Positions 23,777 to 30,446 of a stretch of DNA of 31,079 nucleotides are shown one piece after another. Numbering within the stretch: position 1 is the first letter of the stretch; every line of letters starts with the position of its first letter. This DNA comes from a virus: positions 1-31,079 of IMG/VR virus record IMGVR_UViG_3300030109_002348, one strand, 5' to 3'. The notes below the pieces were generated by a model. That model made no database searches and was not told the origin of the DNA. It saw only the letters and a list, made by a program, of their open reading frames with translations. A program made the position numbers and the translations under genes.

Positions 23777-24037
23777 CTAAAACCGCGTAATCCTATGGTA
23801 TACTGACGACAAGAGAAAAAGAGAGAGAAAGACGCCCACAACCATCATGGTCATCTCAGATTGACTTATCTCGTTTGCTTTGAATAGTAATATACCAACA
23901 AAAACGACGATTGCGCTTATCAGTTGAACCATCACCATGTCAACAATAATACTTCTTTTTGGAGCAAGTAACTGCATTGACATATCTGCAAATTGGCTTG
24001 GTATTGGAATACCGGGCATACTTCTACCACTCATCAT
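23777..24037 (-). CDS. Two-TM small membrane protein, 86 aa
   Basis: Two hydrophobic helices are clear: about residues 29-52 (SIIVDMVMVQLISAIVVFVG...) and 62-80 (MMVVGVFLSLFLLSSVY). They are separated by a short polar turn (KANEISQSE), and the C-terminus is basic (HRITRF). GGAGG lies 9 bases before the ATG pair. Size and topology are compatible with a holin-like protein or an accessory membrane anchor. With no lysis enzyme visible here, the holin call is weak. It stands just before the packaging genes. Confidence 0.65.
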   Translation of the reverse strand: MMSGRSMPGIPIPSQFADMSMQLLAPKRSIIVDMVMVQLISAIVVFVGILLFKANEISQSEMTMMVVGVFLSLFLLSSVYHRITRF

Positions 24038-24039
24038 AA

Positions 24040-24696
24040 TTATCTGCCTCCAGTCATCAATGTTCTGAGGAAAGAACCACCCGCTTCAGCAGCTCCAGTC
24101 ATTATACCGGGGTCAGCCATCGCTGCTTGCAATGCACCATGCATCATACTGGACTCAGCCCTCTGCATCATCTGCATTCTCTGAGTCTCTGCGTTACTAA
24201 CTGCTGTGTTGACATCGTTCTGTAGACCGCTCATCTGAGCCATGATATTCTCAGGACTCATAGTCTGTAGGTGATTCGGTAAGGAAGCAGGGTCCAGTTT
24301 GAAGACACCGAGTTCATCATCGAAGTTGAAGGATGCTTCCTTCAATACACTCAACAAGGAGAAGGTCATCAGTTGGCCCATTATGTCAAGGACTAAGTTG
24401 AAGGTATTGCTTTGAACGAATCTCTCAACGGGAATCTGGGTATTGAGCATGGTGATTAGAACTTCAGTTTCAGTTGGTGGCATGACGCCGTTTTGATATT
24501 GGGGGTCCATCCCGGTGGCGCTTCCCAAGAACGCGCCCATTAGGTTAGGCTGTTGTGGTTGTGCGTACCAATTGTTGGTAGGAGCACTATAACCTGAAGA
24601 AAACCCATTCTGATAGCCATTCCCAGTGGGTGCTCCAGTCATAGAAAGATTCAACGAGGAGCCTGTATGAGGTTGATTTTGGTTGAATCCCATCAT
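24040..24696 (-). CDS. Hypothetical Gln/Asn/Met-rich protein, 218 aa
   Basis: The N-terminal 80 residues are Gln/Asn/Gly/Pro-rich and likely disordered (GNGYQNGFSSGYSAPTNN). The central part is helical (FVQSNTFNLVLDIMGQLMTF). The C-terminal part is Met/Ala-rich and helical (NAETQRMQMMQRAESSMMHG). GAGGTGAG precedes the ATG, which overlaps the previous stop (TAATG). No motif for an enzyme or metal site is present. It is coupled to the 336-aa gene, so they may act together. A virion or assembly component is possible. Confidence 0.58.
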   Translation of the reverse strand: MMGFNQNQPHTGSSLNLSMTGAPTGNGYQNGFSSGYSAPTNNWYAQPQQPNLMGAFLGSATGMDPQYQNGVMPPTETEVLITMLNTQIPVERFVQSNTFNLVLDIMGQLMTFSLLSVLKEASFNFDDELGVFKLDPASLPNHLQTMSPENIMAQMSGLQNDVNTAVSNAETQRMQMMQRAESSMMHGALQAAMADPGIMTGAAEAGGSFLRTLMTGGR

Positions 24697-25706
24697 TACT
24701 GACTCACCTCGCTTGTTTGGTTCGGAGGAGGGGTAGCCACTTGAGGGTGTTGGTTGATTATAGGCTGAGGTGGCACTTGTTGCATCTGTTGCATCTGTTG
24801 CGCTAATACTTCTTGGAAAGCCTGAGTTGGAGTTTTCATATCGCGTAGTTCCTTTTGGAACATTCTGTTATCAAAGGTAATCACAGTGAGGTCATTCTCC
24901 TCGGTCTCTGGATTCGCATAGAACTGTACACTGATGCCCTTGCTTTTTCTAGCATCAGCCATAATCTCAGCGAAGAAGGGTTCGTATTTGTCCACCATTG
25001 GGTGTTGTGGTCCAGTTTCTGTGCCTGCCAGTGTCGCTACTGGCACTGAGACTAGGCTGACGCCCTTTCTCATCTTATCTCTGAATCGGCTAGGCTTCAT
25101 CTCTGCCTCTGCTTCTTCTTGCTCTTCCCACTTTCTGAGAAGGTGGTACAGGTGTAGGTGTTCAGGACAGTATGTGCCTCTCATCTTTCGACCACTGGTT
25201 ACACCCTCTCTTGCTACAAAGGCTTCTGCCTCTCCTGTGATTGGATTTTGCCAATATAGTTCCCAAAGTGATTTGCCTGTTTCATCATCGCATATTCTAG
25301 CATATAGGTTGTCATGTTGTATCAGGTCCTTGACGTTGCAACCATCAATGACACAAGTCCCAGTGTCCTTGGCGTACCTGTAAGGACTGAATCTCAACCA
25401 TCGCCTTGGGTCAAAGATAGACCTCTTTGTTGGTTTGAGTAGCTTGTATGCCTGTTTGATGTCCTGTCTTCTTGCTTTTCTAGGGTCAGGGTGACGAGAA
25501 GGATAGAAGTTTACTTTTGGCACTTCAATGTTCTTTTCAGTAGCGAATCTCTGCATCTGTTGTTGAGCTGCTTGTTGTTCAAGCAAGGCAGCGTGTGTGA
25601 AGTTAGGGTTGCCTTGTTGCGCTAGTGCCATTAAAGCAGCCTCATTCATTTGGCCAAGACTTTGTTGCGATTGTTGATTCTGAAAAGGATTGATTGCGTT
25701 TATCAA
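24696..25706 (-). CDS. Hypothetical protein with Cys/His site and Gln-rich ends, 336 aa
   Basis: The first 55 residues and the last 40 are Gln-rich (LLEQQAAQQQMQRF; LAQQMQQMQQVPPQP). The middle contains an Arg-rich stretch (DPRKARRQDIKQAYKLLKPTK) and a Cys/His segment spread over about 65 residues: GTCVIDGCNV, ARIC and GTYCPEHLHLYHLL, enough ligands for a zinc site. It starts at TTG with GGGGGAG 7 bases upstream. The nearby genes are an AbrB-like protein, a GTPase and membrane proteins. I do not recognise the family; it may scaffold the cluster or bind nucleic acid. Confidence 0.6.
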   Translation of the reverse strand: MINAINPFQNQQSQQSLGQMNEAALMALAQQGNPNFTHAALLEQQAAQQQMQRFATEKNIEVPKVNFYPSRHPDPRKARRQDIKQAYKLLKPTKRSIFDPRRWLRFSPYRYAKDTGTCVIDGCNVKDLIQHDNLYARICDDETGKSLWELYWQNPITGEAEAFVAREGVTSGRKMRGTYCPEHLHLYHLLRKWEEQEEAEAEMKPSRFRDKMRKGVSLVSVPVATLAGTETGPQHPMVDKYEPFFAEIMADARKSKGISVQFYANPETEENDLTVITFDNRMFQKELRDMKTPTQAFQEVLAQQMQQMQQVPPQPIINQHPQVATPPPNQTSEVSQ

Positions 25707-25709
25707 AAG

Positions 25710-25931
25710 TTACTCCCCCTCAAAAGCTGGAGATACGTGAATTATCATACTTTCCCCTTCTACCTTGAGTTCCCAAGCAATTTTTTCACCAGACATCAAA
25801 CCAAACTGTTTTACAATCCAAGAAGGAACGGTAGTACGTAGGGAACCAGTGCCAGTTGAAGTAAGAGAAGTCTTCGTCACACTGCGACCCATGATGGTCC
25901 GAGGGGGGACTACACCAAAAAGGTCACTCAT
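25710..25931 (-). CDS. AbrB/SpoVT-MazE-like DNA-binding protein, 73 aa
   Basis: Residues about 28-54 fit the AbrB/MazE swapped-hairpin fold: GTGSLRTTVPSWIVKQFGL followed by a MSGEKIAWEL turn and strand. Such proteins dimerise and bind AT-rich DNA, and they are common in archaea and their viruses. It sits just after the GTPase gene. The start is ATG at 25931; no convincing ribosome-binding site is visible, so it may be translated by coupling to the GTPase. It is a candidate regulator of the AT-rich gap at 27566-27721, from which this unit is probably transcribed. Confidence 0.7.
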   Translation of the reverse strand: MSDLFGVVPPRTIMGRSVTKTSLTSTGTGSLRTTVPSWIVKQFGLMSGEKIAWELKVEGESMIIHVSPAFEGE

Positions 25932-25941
25932 GAGGTCAGGT

Positions 25942-26658
25942 TTAGTAATTCAGCATATCAAACAAAGTTTGCTCAACATTCCAACCTATTCTAGTCGCCA
26001 TAAAAGCTCTATTGGTAGGCACTCCGGCCTTTTGTAATCTAACTAAATCATCTCTAAAGGGGTCGAAAATTTTGTGCTCACCTATTCTGCCCTGTTGCCA
26101 AAGCGTAGCAGCCTTGTCATCAAAGAATCTATCAGCCTTGTTTGCCACTAGAAGTAGCATTTTGGGAGTGTACTTCTTGCCTTTCCACCAACTCTTTAGG
26201 TTTCTATATCTGTAATTTCTGTAAAGAATAGCATCAACTAGGTATTTGAAACCAGCAACTTGTTGGAGAGCATCATCGCCACCCATGAAAGCCCGGTCAT
26301 CAAACATGAAAACGACATACTCACACTGTCTTGAGACCATATCGTCAATCCACAGATTCCAAAATCTGTCTTCCCCGCCTATGTCAGAGGAATGGACAAC
26401 TCTTCTCTCTCCTTGCCAACGTAATCTTTTCCTTGTTGGTTTAGGTAATATGTAACGGGTAAGGAGTTTGAAATGGTCCGTCCTCTCATCCACTGGTATC
26501 TCTTCCATCTCACCGGGTGTAGTCATGTATCTGTCAAGAGTAGTTTTACCAACCATCGAAGCCCCATATATTCCAATACGACGTGATTTCCAATTGTTGT
26601 ATATCTGTTGACCCCATAATGCAGCGCCGACTAATGCACTTCCTGCCATTGCCGCCAC
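25942..26658 (-). CDS. Ras/Arf-like small GTPase with hydrophobic N-terminus
   Basis: 238 aa with GTPase signatures in the correct order. G1 is GASMVGKT (32-39), G3 is DIGG (92-95) followed by EDRFWNLW as in Arf/Ras-type 'D.gGqe.fr.lW', G4 is NKAD (173-176), and an ATRIG segment near 220 may be G5. Residues 2-16 are hydrophobic (AAMAGSALVGAALWG) and may anchor the protein in a membrane. It starts at GTG with GAGGTGAT upstream. Its immediate upstream neighbours are two membrane proteins, so it probably acts at the membrane as a switch. A viral P-loop protein of another kind is possible, but NKxD strongly favours guanine nucleotide. Confidence 0.8.
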   Translation of the reverse strand: MAAMAGSALVGAALWGQQIYNNWKSRRIGIYGASMVGKTTLDRYMTTPGEMEEIPVDERTDHFKLLTRYILPKPTRKRLRWQGERRVVHSSDIGGEDRFWNLWIDDMVSRQCEYVVFMFDDRAFMGGDDALQQVAGFKYLVDAILYRNYRYRNLKSWWKGKKYTPKMLLLVANKADRFFDDKAATLWQQGRIGEHKIFDPFRDDLVRLQKAGVPTNRAFMATRIGWNVEQTLFDMLNY

Positions 26659-26669
26659 GGGCTATCACC

Positions 26670-26969
26670 TCAGGATACTAAACCAACTAACCAATCTGCA
26701 AAGTTTTCGACTTGCGTAAGTCCCCAGTTAACGGTGTTCTCCCAGAGACTAAAATCTCCCCAGTAGAACTCGGCTGCTGATACTCCTAACATACCAATAA
26801 CGGTCATGAGTATTGTTCTTACCCAACCTATACCCCATTCATATGTGTTGTCTACCGTATTCGCCATATGCATGGCTCTGAGAGTTTCCTCTACAGAATC
26901 ATCAGCAACACTTCTGAATATTCTTGGACCTTTGATTCCGGGTAACCCAAAGAGTCCGGGTAGTGGCAT
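26670..26969 (-). CDS. Single-TM protein coupled to the GTPase, 99 aa
   Basis: One hydrophobic helix at about residues 47-67 (GWVRTILMTVIGMLGVSAAEF) is followed by an aromatic-rich amphipathic tail (WENTVNWGLTQVENFADWLVGLV). The N-terminus is Gly/Pro-rich (PLPGLFGLPGIKGPRIF). The ATG overlaps the previous stop as TGATG, and the GTPase gene starts 11 bases after its stop. It is a likely membrane partner of the GTPase. No family is recognised. Confidence 0.65.
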   Translation of the reverse strand: MPLPGLFGLPGIKGPRIFRSVADDSVEETLRAMHMANTVDNTYEWGIGWVRTILMTVIGMLGVSAAEFYWGDFSLWENTVNWGLTQVENFADWLVGLVS

Positions 26970-27565
26970 CAGTTACCGCCACGCTTGGACTTGTACCTTA
27001 AGTCTGGTGTACCGTCTTTCTTCAAACGGGGAGTATCTTGACCATTTAGCAAATCATCAGCCATGGAATTCAATCCTAATTCCAAAGGTTGGTCCTGACT
27101 CGCTTGATGAGATGGTATGCCGGGATTGAAATTATTGTGATAATCAGTCCCTAGACCGGAGAAACCTGCACTATTGAAAGATGGTGAGACTTTATCTGGG
27201 TTCTCAGCCATCCATCGTAGTTCATTTTCCAATTGTGCTTCTTGCATCCTCATTTCTAACTCAGCTCTTCTTGAGTCGAAAGTCATCTGCGTTTGACGCA
27301 TTTGTCTCGACCTCATGTTCTGCATTTCTGCCAATTGCACTCGTTCTTGCATCTGTTGCTCGAAGAACATCTTGAAGAAGTAATACGCAATTGTCTGTAC
27401 TGCCAATGCCCCCATAGCGTATGTCATTCCGTTTATCCAAGATTCACCTGCCGAGCCTGCTGGTAACCAAATACCAGAATCATAAACTCCGACGGCAACT
27501 CCTACTAGCGCAGATTGGGCTAATATTAGCCCTGTCATTTTCATATCTTGTGAGCCCTCTGTCAT
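26969..27565 (-). CDS. Two-TM protein with cytoplasmic-type coiled coil, first gene after the AT-rich gap
   Basis: I start this at the ATG at 27565, which has AGGAGAG 6 bases upstream; a 22-codon longer version has no such site. TM helices lie at about residues 11-30 (TGLILAQSALVGVAVGVY) and 44-66 (SWINGMTYAMGALAVQTIAYYF). A Gln/Glu/Arg/Met-rich coiled coil follows at 68-118. The C-terminus is Asp/Pro/Lys-rich and likely disordered. Together with the 99-aa protein and the GTPase it forms a compact membrane cluster that opens this transcription unit. Receptor, holin-like or membrane-remodelling roles are all conceivable; none is shown. Confidence 0.68.
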   Translation of the reverse strand: MTEGSQDMKMTGLILAQSALVGVAVGVYDSGIWLPAGSAGESWINGMTYAMGALAVQTIAYYFFKMFFEQQMQERVQLAEMQNMRSRQMRQTQMTFDSRRAELEMRMQEAQLENELRWMAENPDKVSPSFNSAGFSGLGTDYHNNFNPGIPSHQASQDQPLELGLNSMADDLLNGQDTPRLKKDGTPDLRYKSKRGGN

Positions 27566-27571
27566 ATTCAA

Positions 27572-27578
27572 CTCTCCT
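27572..27578 (-). promoter_or_regulatory. Ribosome-binding site that sets the start of the two-TM coiled-coil gene
   Basis: AGGAGAG, 6 bases before the ATG at 27565, argues against the longer upstream start. Confidence 0.55.
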
Positions 27579-27721
27579 GACCTCGTATCTGGCACATAGG
27601 GTAGCATGATAAGGGTTGTGTACAGAAACACGGTCAGATATTTCTAATAATTCTAATGTATTGTCTATACAAATACAAATATATATTTATATGTATAGAT
27701 AGATACAAAGAATAATCGGAA
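27579..27721 (-). promoter_or_regulatory. AT-rich intergenic promoter-like region
   Basis: The longest gap in the window without an established gene. It is strongly AT-rich in a region of otherwise moderate base composition. On the minus strand it contains CATATAAATATATATTTG near 27678-27695, which fits an archaeal TATA-type element, upstream of the two-TM coiled-coil gene. A 7-base inverted repeat (TCTATAC/GTATAGA, 27664-27699) and three ATACAAA heptamers (27667, 27673, 27703) lie around it and may be operator sites, perhaps for the AbrB-like protein. It may also end transcription from the genes to the right. Assignments are from sequence composition only. Confidence 0.5.
27664..27699. repeat. 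Inverted repeat TCTATAC/GTATAGA around an AT-rich core
   Basis: Seven-base perfect arms are separated by 22 bases that hold the TATA-like stretch. This is an arrangement suited to a dimeric repressor covering the promoter. Confidence 0.5.
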
Positions 27722-28279
27722 TCATACGACTCTCAGAGTTCCCCTGTTCTTGAAGTGCCGAGCCCGGTTCGAGTGTTGCCCTTCAAGAGTAAGTTTCCCA
27801 CCTTGTGTGTGACTAACATCCTTACGGTCACCCGAACCGTAGATGCCCCTGCGGCGTCGTTCTTGATTGAGTTCCTCACGGTACTTGACTCGCTCCGGAC
27901 TCGACTCGTATTCCTTGTCATACTCTAACTTGTGGCGACGTGCTTCTGGTGAGAGTTCTCTAGCCTTCAGCACACCGACCATCTTAACAATCGTCGGTTT
28001 CCCACCAACACCCTGCTTCTTGGCCCGCTTTCTTTTTGTTGCAGCCCGCTTCTGTCCACCTGACATGCTTCCAGATGTCTTCGGAGTTTTGCTCGACACT
28101 TTTACTGAGGGTCTGCATTTCGGGTAACCCTTTCCTGATAATTTTGCCTTTGACCGTCCACACGGAGGATGTTTGCCTGTCTTTGGGTCTTTCCTCGATA
28201 CGTCCACCCACTTCTCTTTGAACCAACGATTCAGGTCCTTCACAACTAACGTATTGTGGCAGGTGCAGCGTTCGCTCAT
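27722..28279 (-). CDS. Basic Cys-containing marine-virus protein with degenerate HNH-like tail, 185 aa
   Basis: The N-terminus (C5xC7, then 'WFKEKWVDVSRKDPKTGKHPPCGRSK' and 'YPKCRP') matches a family common in marine phages, with Trp-Val-Asp and paired Cys motifs followed by 'VSSKTPKTSGSMSGGQK'. The C-terminal third (SSPERVKYREELNQERRRRG ... DVSHT ... NRARHFKNRG) resembles an HNH-like segment, also frequent in marine phages, but the catalytic pattern is incomplete. The gene overlaps the previous stop by 4 bases (ATGA). Nucleic-acid binding is likely. I cannot name the family with certainty. Confidence 0.62.
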   Translation of the reverse strand: MSERCTCHNTLVVKDLNRWFKEKWVDVSRKDPKTGKHPPCGRSKAKLSGKGYPKCRPSVKVSSKTPKTSGSMSGGQKRAATKRKRAKKQGVGGKPTIVKMVGVLKARELSPEARRHKLEYDKEYESSPERVKYREELNQERRRRGIYGSGDRKDVSHTQGGKLTLEGQHSNRARHFKNRGTLRVV

Positions 28280-28470
28280 TTCTTCTTCCCCTTCTTACCT
28301 CTGAATTTTCCTCTACAATACTGTACGGCCCATCCATTAGCATAGGCAGAGGGATAAACTTTGAATTTTCTTTTTGCTGCTGCTTTTCCTTCCGGGCAGA
28401 GTTTCTTTTCGAGAGAGTCCCACGCCACATCCATGCCGACGCAATGACCACAATCACAAGAACCTATCAT
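28276..28470 (-). CDS. Small Cys/Lys-rich protein, 64 aa, of a common marine-virus family
   Basis: The ATG at 28470 overlaps the previous stop (ATGA) and has GGTGG upstream, so I prefer it to a start 13 codons earlier. The protein has CDCGHC near the N-terminus, then LCPEGKAAAKRKFKVYPSAY ... YCRGK, a signature frequently seen in small proteins of marine tailed phages. It ends in a Lys/Gly-rich tail (RGKKGKKK). Likely a metal- and nucleic-acid-binding protein. The role in the virus is unknown. Confidence 0.62.
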   Translation of the reverse strand: MIGSCDCGHCVGMDVAWDSLEKKLCPEGKAAAKRKFKVYPSAYANGWAVQYCRGKFRGKKGKKK

Positions 28471-28664
28471 ATGACACCCACCATTTTCTTCATGTTCATC
28501 GGTGCCCATGCATCACAGACATGGTCTGCACGGCAGTTGAAGTCGTACCACTCGCAGTACCCAGTCATGGGGTCATCGGTCTTGCTCGAATCCCAAGCCT
28601 TGCAGTTGCCACACTTCTTGCCTGTAGTGGCTTTTCTGTAATTTGGTGCATCTGATTTGGCCAT
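28467..28664 (-). CDS. Small Cys-rich protein, 65 aa, HiPIP-like Cys pattern
   Basis: The ATG at 28664 overlaps the previous stop (TAATG) with AGGTGG 8 bases upstream, so the GTG four codons earlier is unlikely. C18xxC21, C37, C44 and C50 with Tyr/Trp residues and the ending VCDAWAP match small Cys-rich phage proteins with a pattern similar to high-potential iron-sulfur proteins. Metal or Fe-S binding is plausible. The role is unknown. Confidence 0.65.
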   Translation of the reverse strand: MAKSDAPNYRKATTGKKCGNCKAWDSSKTDDPMTGYCEWYDFNCRADHVCDAWAPMNMKKMVGVI

Positions 28665-29530
28665 TAGCAATTCCACCTTTTTAATGCTGCACCTTTTGGA
28701 GTTAGTTTACCATCCTTACTCGTCGGCCCTTTACTACCACTCATGCGAGCGCAGAAAGATTTTCTTCTTTTTGCTCTCTTGCTTCCGGGCTTGAGTTTAG
28801 ATGGTTTGGTGGTAACAGGTGGTTTTAGATTAGCACCTGTCTCTCGCTTGAACTTATCACGGCCCGCTTGATTGAGGCCACCTTTCTTGTGATGGCGCTT
28901 TGGATTGTAACCATGAAAGGGCTTTGATTTCTTCTTGCCCTTTTCAAAAACAGAGTCTAGAAGAGACATAGAAGCCTGTTGCATTGGTGTACAACAATCG
29001 CAAGATTCCGACTTCATTGTTATCGGAGTCAGGTTAGCTCTTGGTATTCCACCACTCCTAACATTGCTTTGTGTACCAGCCAAAGCCCCCCAACTTGGCT
29101 CTTGTTGTGATTCTGGAGCCGATAGGTCCCCTGCTCTTACGCCGACTACACCCACGTCTGCCTCAGAAAGGCCGTAGTTTTTGGCCCTTTCCAATGCGAA
29201 CTGGTACGCTAGTTCTGGATTATGGGTTGTGTAGGATATCTTTTCCTCATTTCTGAGACTGGGTGGGATGTAACGTCTAGACCTACCTCTAGTGTACCCT
29301 CCTCTGATTCCCTGTTCTAACACACTAGGCATGTTGACCGTACCGTGATATTCGGTTACTGGTCCAAGACTACTGGGAAAATCGGGGTGAAACTCACCGA
29401 GTTCAGTCTGCCTCGTCATCGACTTTTTTACAGCAATAGACTTGTTGCCATACTTCTTCTCCCATTTCTGGGCTAACTTAGGCTGCGTGGCATGGAGAAA
29501 ACGTCTTTGTTTCTCTGAACGGAACGGCAT
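28664..29530 (-). CDS. ADP-ribosyltransferase-like segment joined to a Cys/Lys-rich tail, 288 aa
   Basis: The N-terminus, MPFRSEKQRRFLHA, is a widespread phage peptide. Residues about 57-135 look like an ART/2'-phosphotransferase-type fold: EYHGT (60-64), a 'VLEQGI' helix, 'ISYTTHNPELAYQFA' (98-112) and 'VGVVGVRAGDL'. A CDCC cluster is at 177-180. The end (KGGLNQAGRDKFKRETG, then RRKSFCARMSG and RWNC at 285-288) matches a domain common in marine viruses (I believe DUF6321). Whether the enzyme part is active cannot be judged. If active it could modify host proteins or RNA. A weak GAGAGAT precedes the ATG. Confidence 0.62.
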   Translation of the reverse strand: MPFRSEKQRRFLHATQPKLAQKWEKKYGNKSIAVKKSMTRQTELGEFHPDFPSSLGPVTEYHGTVNMPSVLEQGIRGGYTRGRSRRYIPPSLRNEEKISYTTHNPELAYQFALERAKNYGLSEADVGVVGVRAGDLSAPESQQEPSWGALAGTQSNVRSGGIPRANLTPITMKSESCDCCTPMQQASMSLLDSVFEKGKKKSKPFHGYNPKRHHKKGGLNQAGRDKFKRETGANLKPPVTTKPSKLKPGSKRAKRRKSFCARMSGSKGPTSKDGKLTPKGAALKRWNC

Positions 29531-29532
29531 GC

Positions 29533-29850
29533 TTATCTCTCGCTCGGTGGTGTAAGGAAGTAATCATAGTCTACATCCTCTAGGTCACCATCGAGTTCTT
29601 CTTGAGACGTTGGTACGATTTCTTGCCGTTCATCGAACTTGTCTCTTTTCCTTCTGATTCTATTGATGTGGTCTAAAATTGCCTTATCTCTCATTTGTTT
29701 GGGAACTAGACTCTCAGTAACAGGGTCCGGCTTTGGCGGCTCGGGTGTTGGCTCAGGTGCCGGTTGCCTCATTGGTCTGAGTGGCTTTGGCTTGCGAGGA
29801 GGGGCGGCACTTCTAATCTTAAGAATCCGCCAAGCGTCTTCAAAAACCAT
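29533..29850 (-). CDS. Small Pro-rich protein with N-terminal helix motif, 105 aa
   Basis: I start at the ATG at 29850, because GAGGTGA lies 5 bases upstream and contains the alternative GTG. The N-terminus reads MVFEDAWRILKIRSA, a short amphipathic helix like those of the 620-aa and 186-aa proteins. Residues about 15-50 are Pro/Arg/Lys-rich (PRKPKPLRPMRQPAPEPT). The remainder is charged and helical (RDKAILDHINRIRRKRDKF) with an acidic C-terminus. It may be a virion-associated linker protein. No family is recognised. Confidence 0.6.
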   Translation of the reverse strand: MVFEDAWRILKIRSAAPPRKPKPLRPMRQPAPEPTPEPPKPDPVTESLVPKQMRDKAILDHINRIRRKRDKFDERQEIVPTSQEELDGDLEDVDYDYFLTPPSER

Positions 29851-29851
29851 T

Positions 29852-30445
29852 TTATTCACCTCTCATCTTCTGTTGCCTGTACATTTCTGTAGCTCTGTCA
29901 ATCATGCTTTGCTGACCGGGGGAGTGAGGCGTACCATCTCTCATCATGTTTGCTCGCCTTTCTTCGCGGGGCGGTATTGGAGGTAACATCTCCATAATTT
30001 TCCTTCTTGTTTCTTCATCACCTGACGGCTGATATGGCTCTAGCGGGGCAGTAGTGCGCGGTTCCGCCGGGGGATTTCTCATATCATATGGTGACGGCGG
30101 CGACTGCTCCGTTGGCTTGTACGGTGACGTATCCATTAACTCACCCAAGAACTCAGGAGGATAATTCATGAAATCGTCTGGCTCACCCATCGGTTCTATT
30201 GGGGCCTGATTTGCTATATTTCGTAAATTTCTAAAATATTCGTCCATATCAAGGGGTTGGCGACGTGGCTCATCCTGTTGTTTTTTGAGTGCATCCCATG
30301 CCTTCTTCATCGCCTTGTCATCGGGCTTCGATGTTTCATCGGGCTTCGATGTGTCTTCTGGGCTTTTTGGCATTTTAGGGCCCACTGAAATAATCAGGGC
30401 CATCTTAGATGGTTTTTGCTTGTCTCCTTTGTAGTCTGTTGGCAT
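29852..30445 (-). CDS. Proline-rich hypothetical protein, 197 aa
   Basis: Highly Pro/Asp/Lys-rich and probably largely disordered (PPEFLGELMDTSPYKPTEQS). It contains a duplicated TSKPD(E/D) unit and a helical DDKAMKKAWDALKKQ segment that faintly resembles the helix motif of its neighbours. The gap to each neighbouring gene is a single base plus its stop, so it is part of the operon. No Cys or membrane segment is present. The function is unknown. Confidence 0.58.
   Translation of the reverse strand: MPTDYKGDKQKPSKMALIISVGPKMPKSPEDTSKPDETSKPDDKAMKKAWDALKKQQDEPRRQPLDMDEYFRNLRNIANQAPIEPMGEPDDFMNYPPEFLGELMDTSPYKPTEQSPPSPYDMRNPPAEPRTTAPLEPYQPSGDEETRRKIMEMLPPIPPREERRANMMRDGTPHSPGQQSMIDRATEMYRQQKMRGE
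30319..30354. repeat. Two tandem 18-bp units within the 197-aa Pro-rich gene
   Basis: Two almost identical 18-base units (one mismatch) encode TSKPDE and TSKPDD. A small in-frame duplication. Confidence 0.8.
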
Positions 30446-30446
30446 T

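Noticed and set aside
23777-24037. Firm assignment as holin
   Set aside because: Size and two TM helices fit, but no lysis enzyme is next to it and the neighbours are packaging and unknown genes, so I left it as a membrane protein.
27566-27721. An origin of replication
   Set aside because: It is AT-rich with short repeats, but no replication gene is nearby and the repeats are few; a promoter/operator explains it as well or better.
27722-28279. An active HNH endonuclease
   Set aside because: Only a DVSHT and a terminal NRARHFKNR segment resemble HNH motifs; the full His-Asn-His arrangement is not visible.
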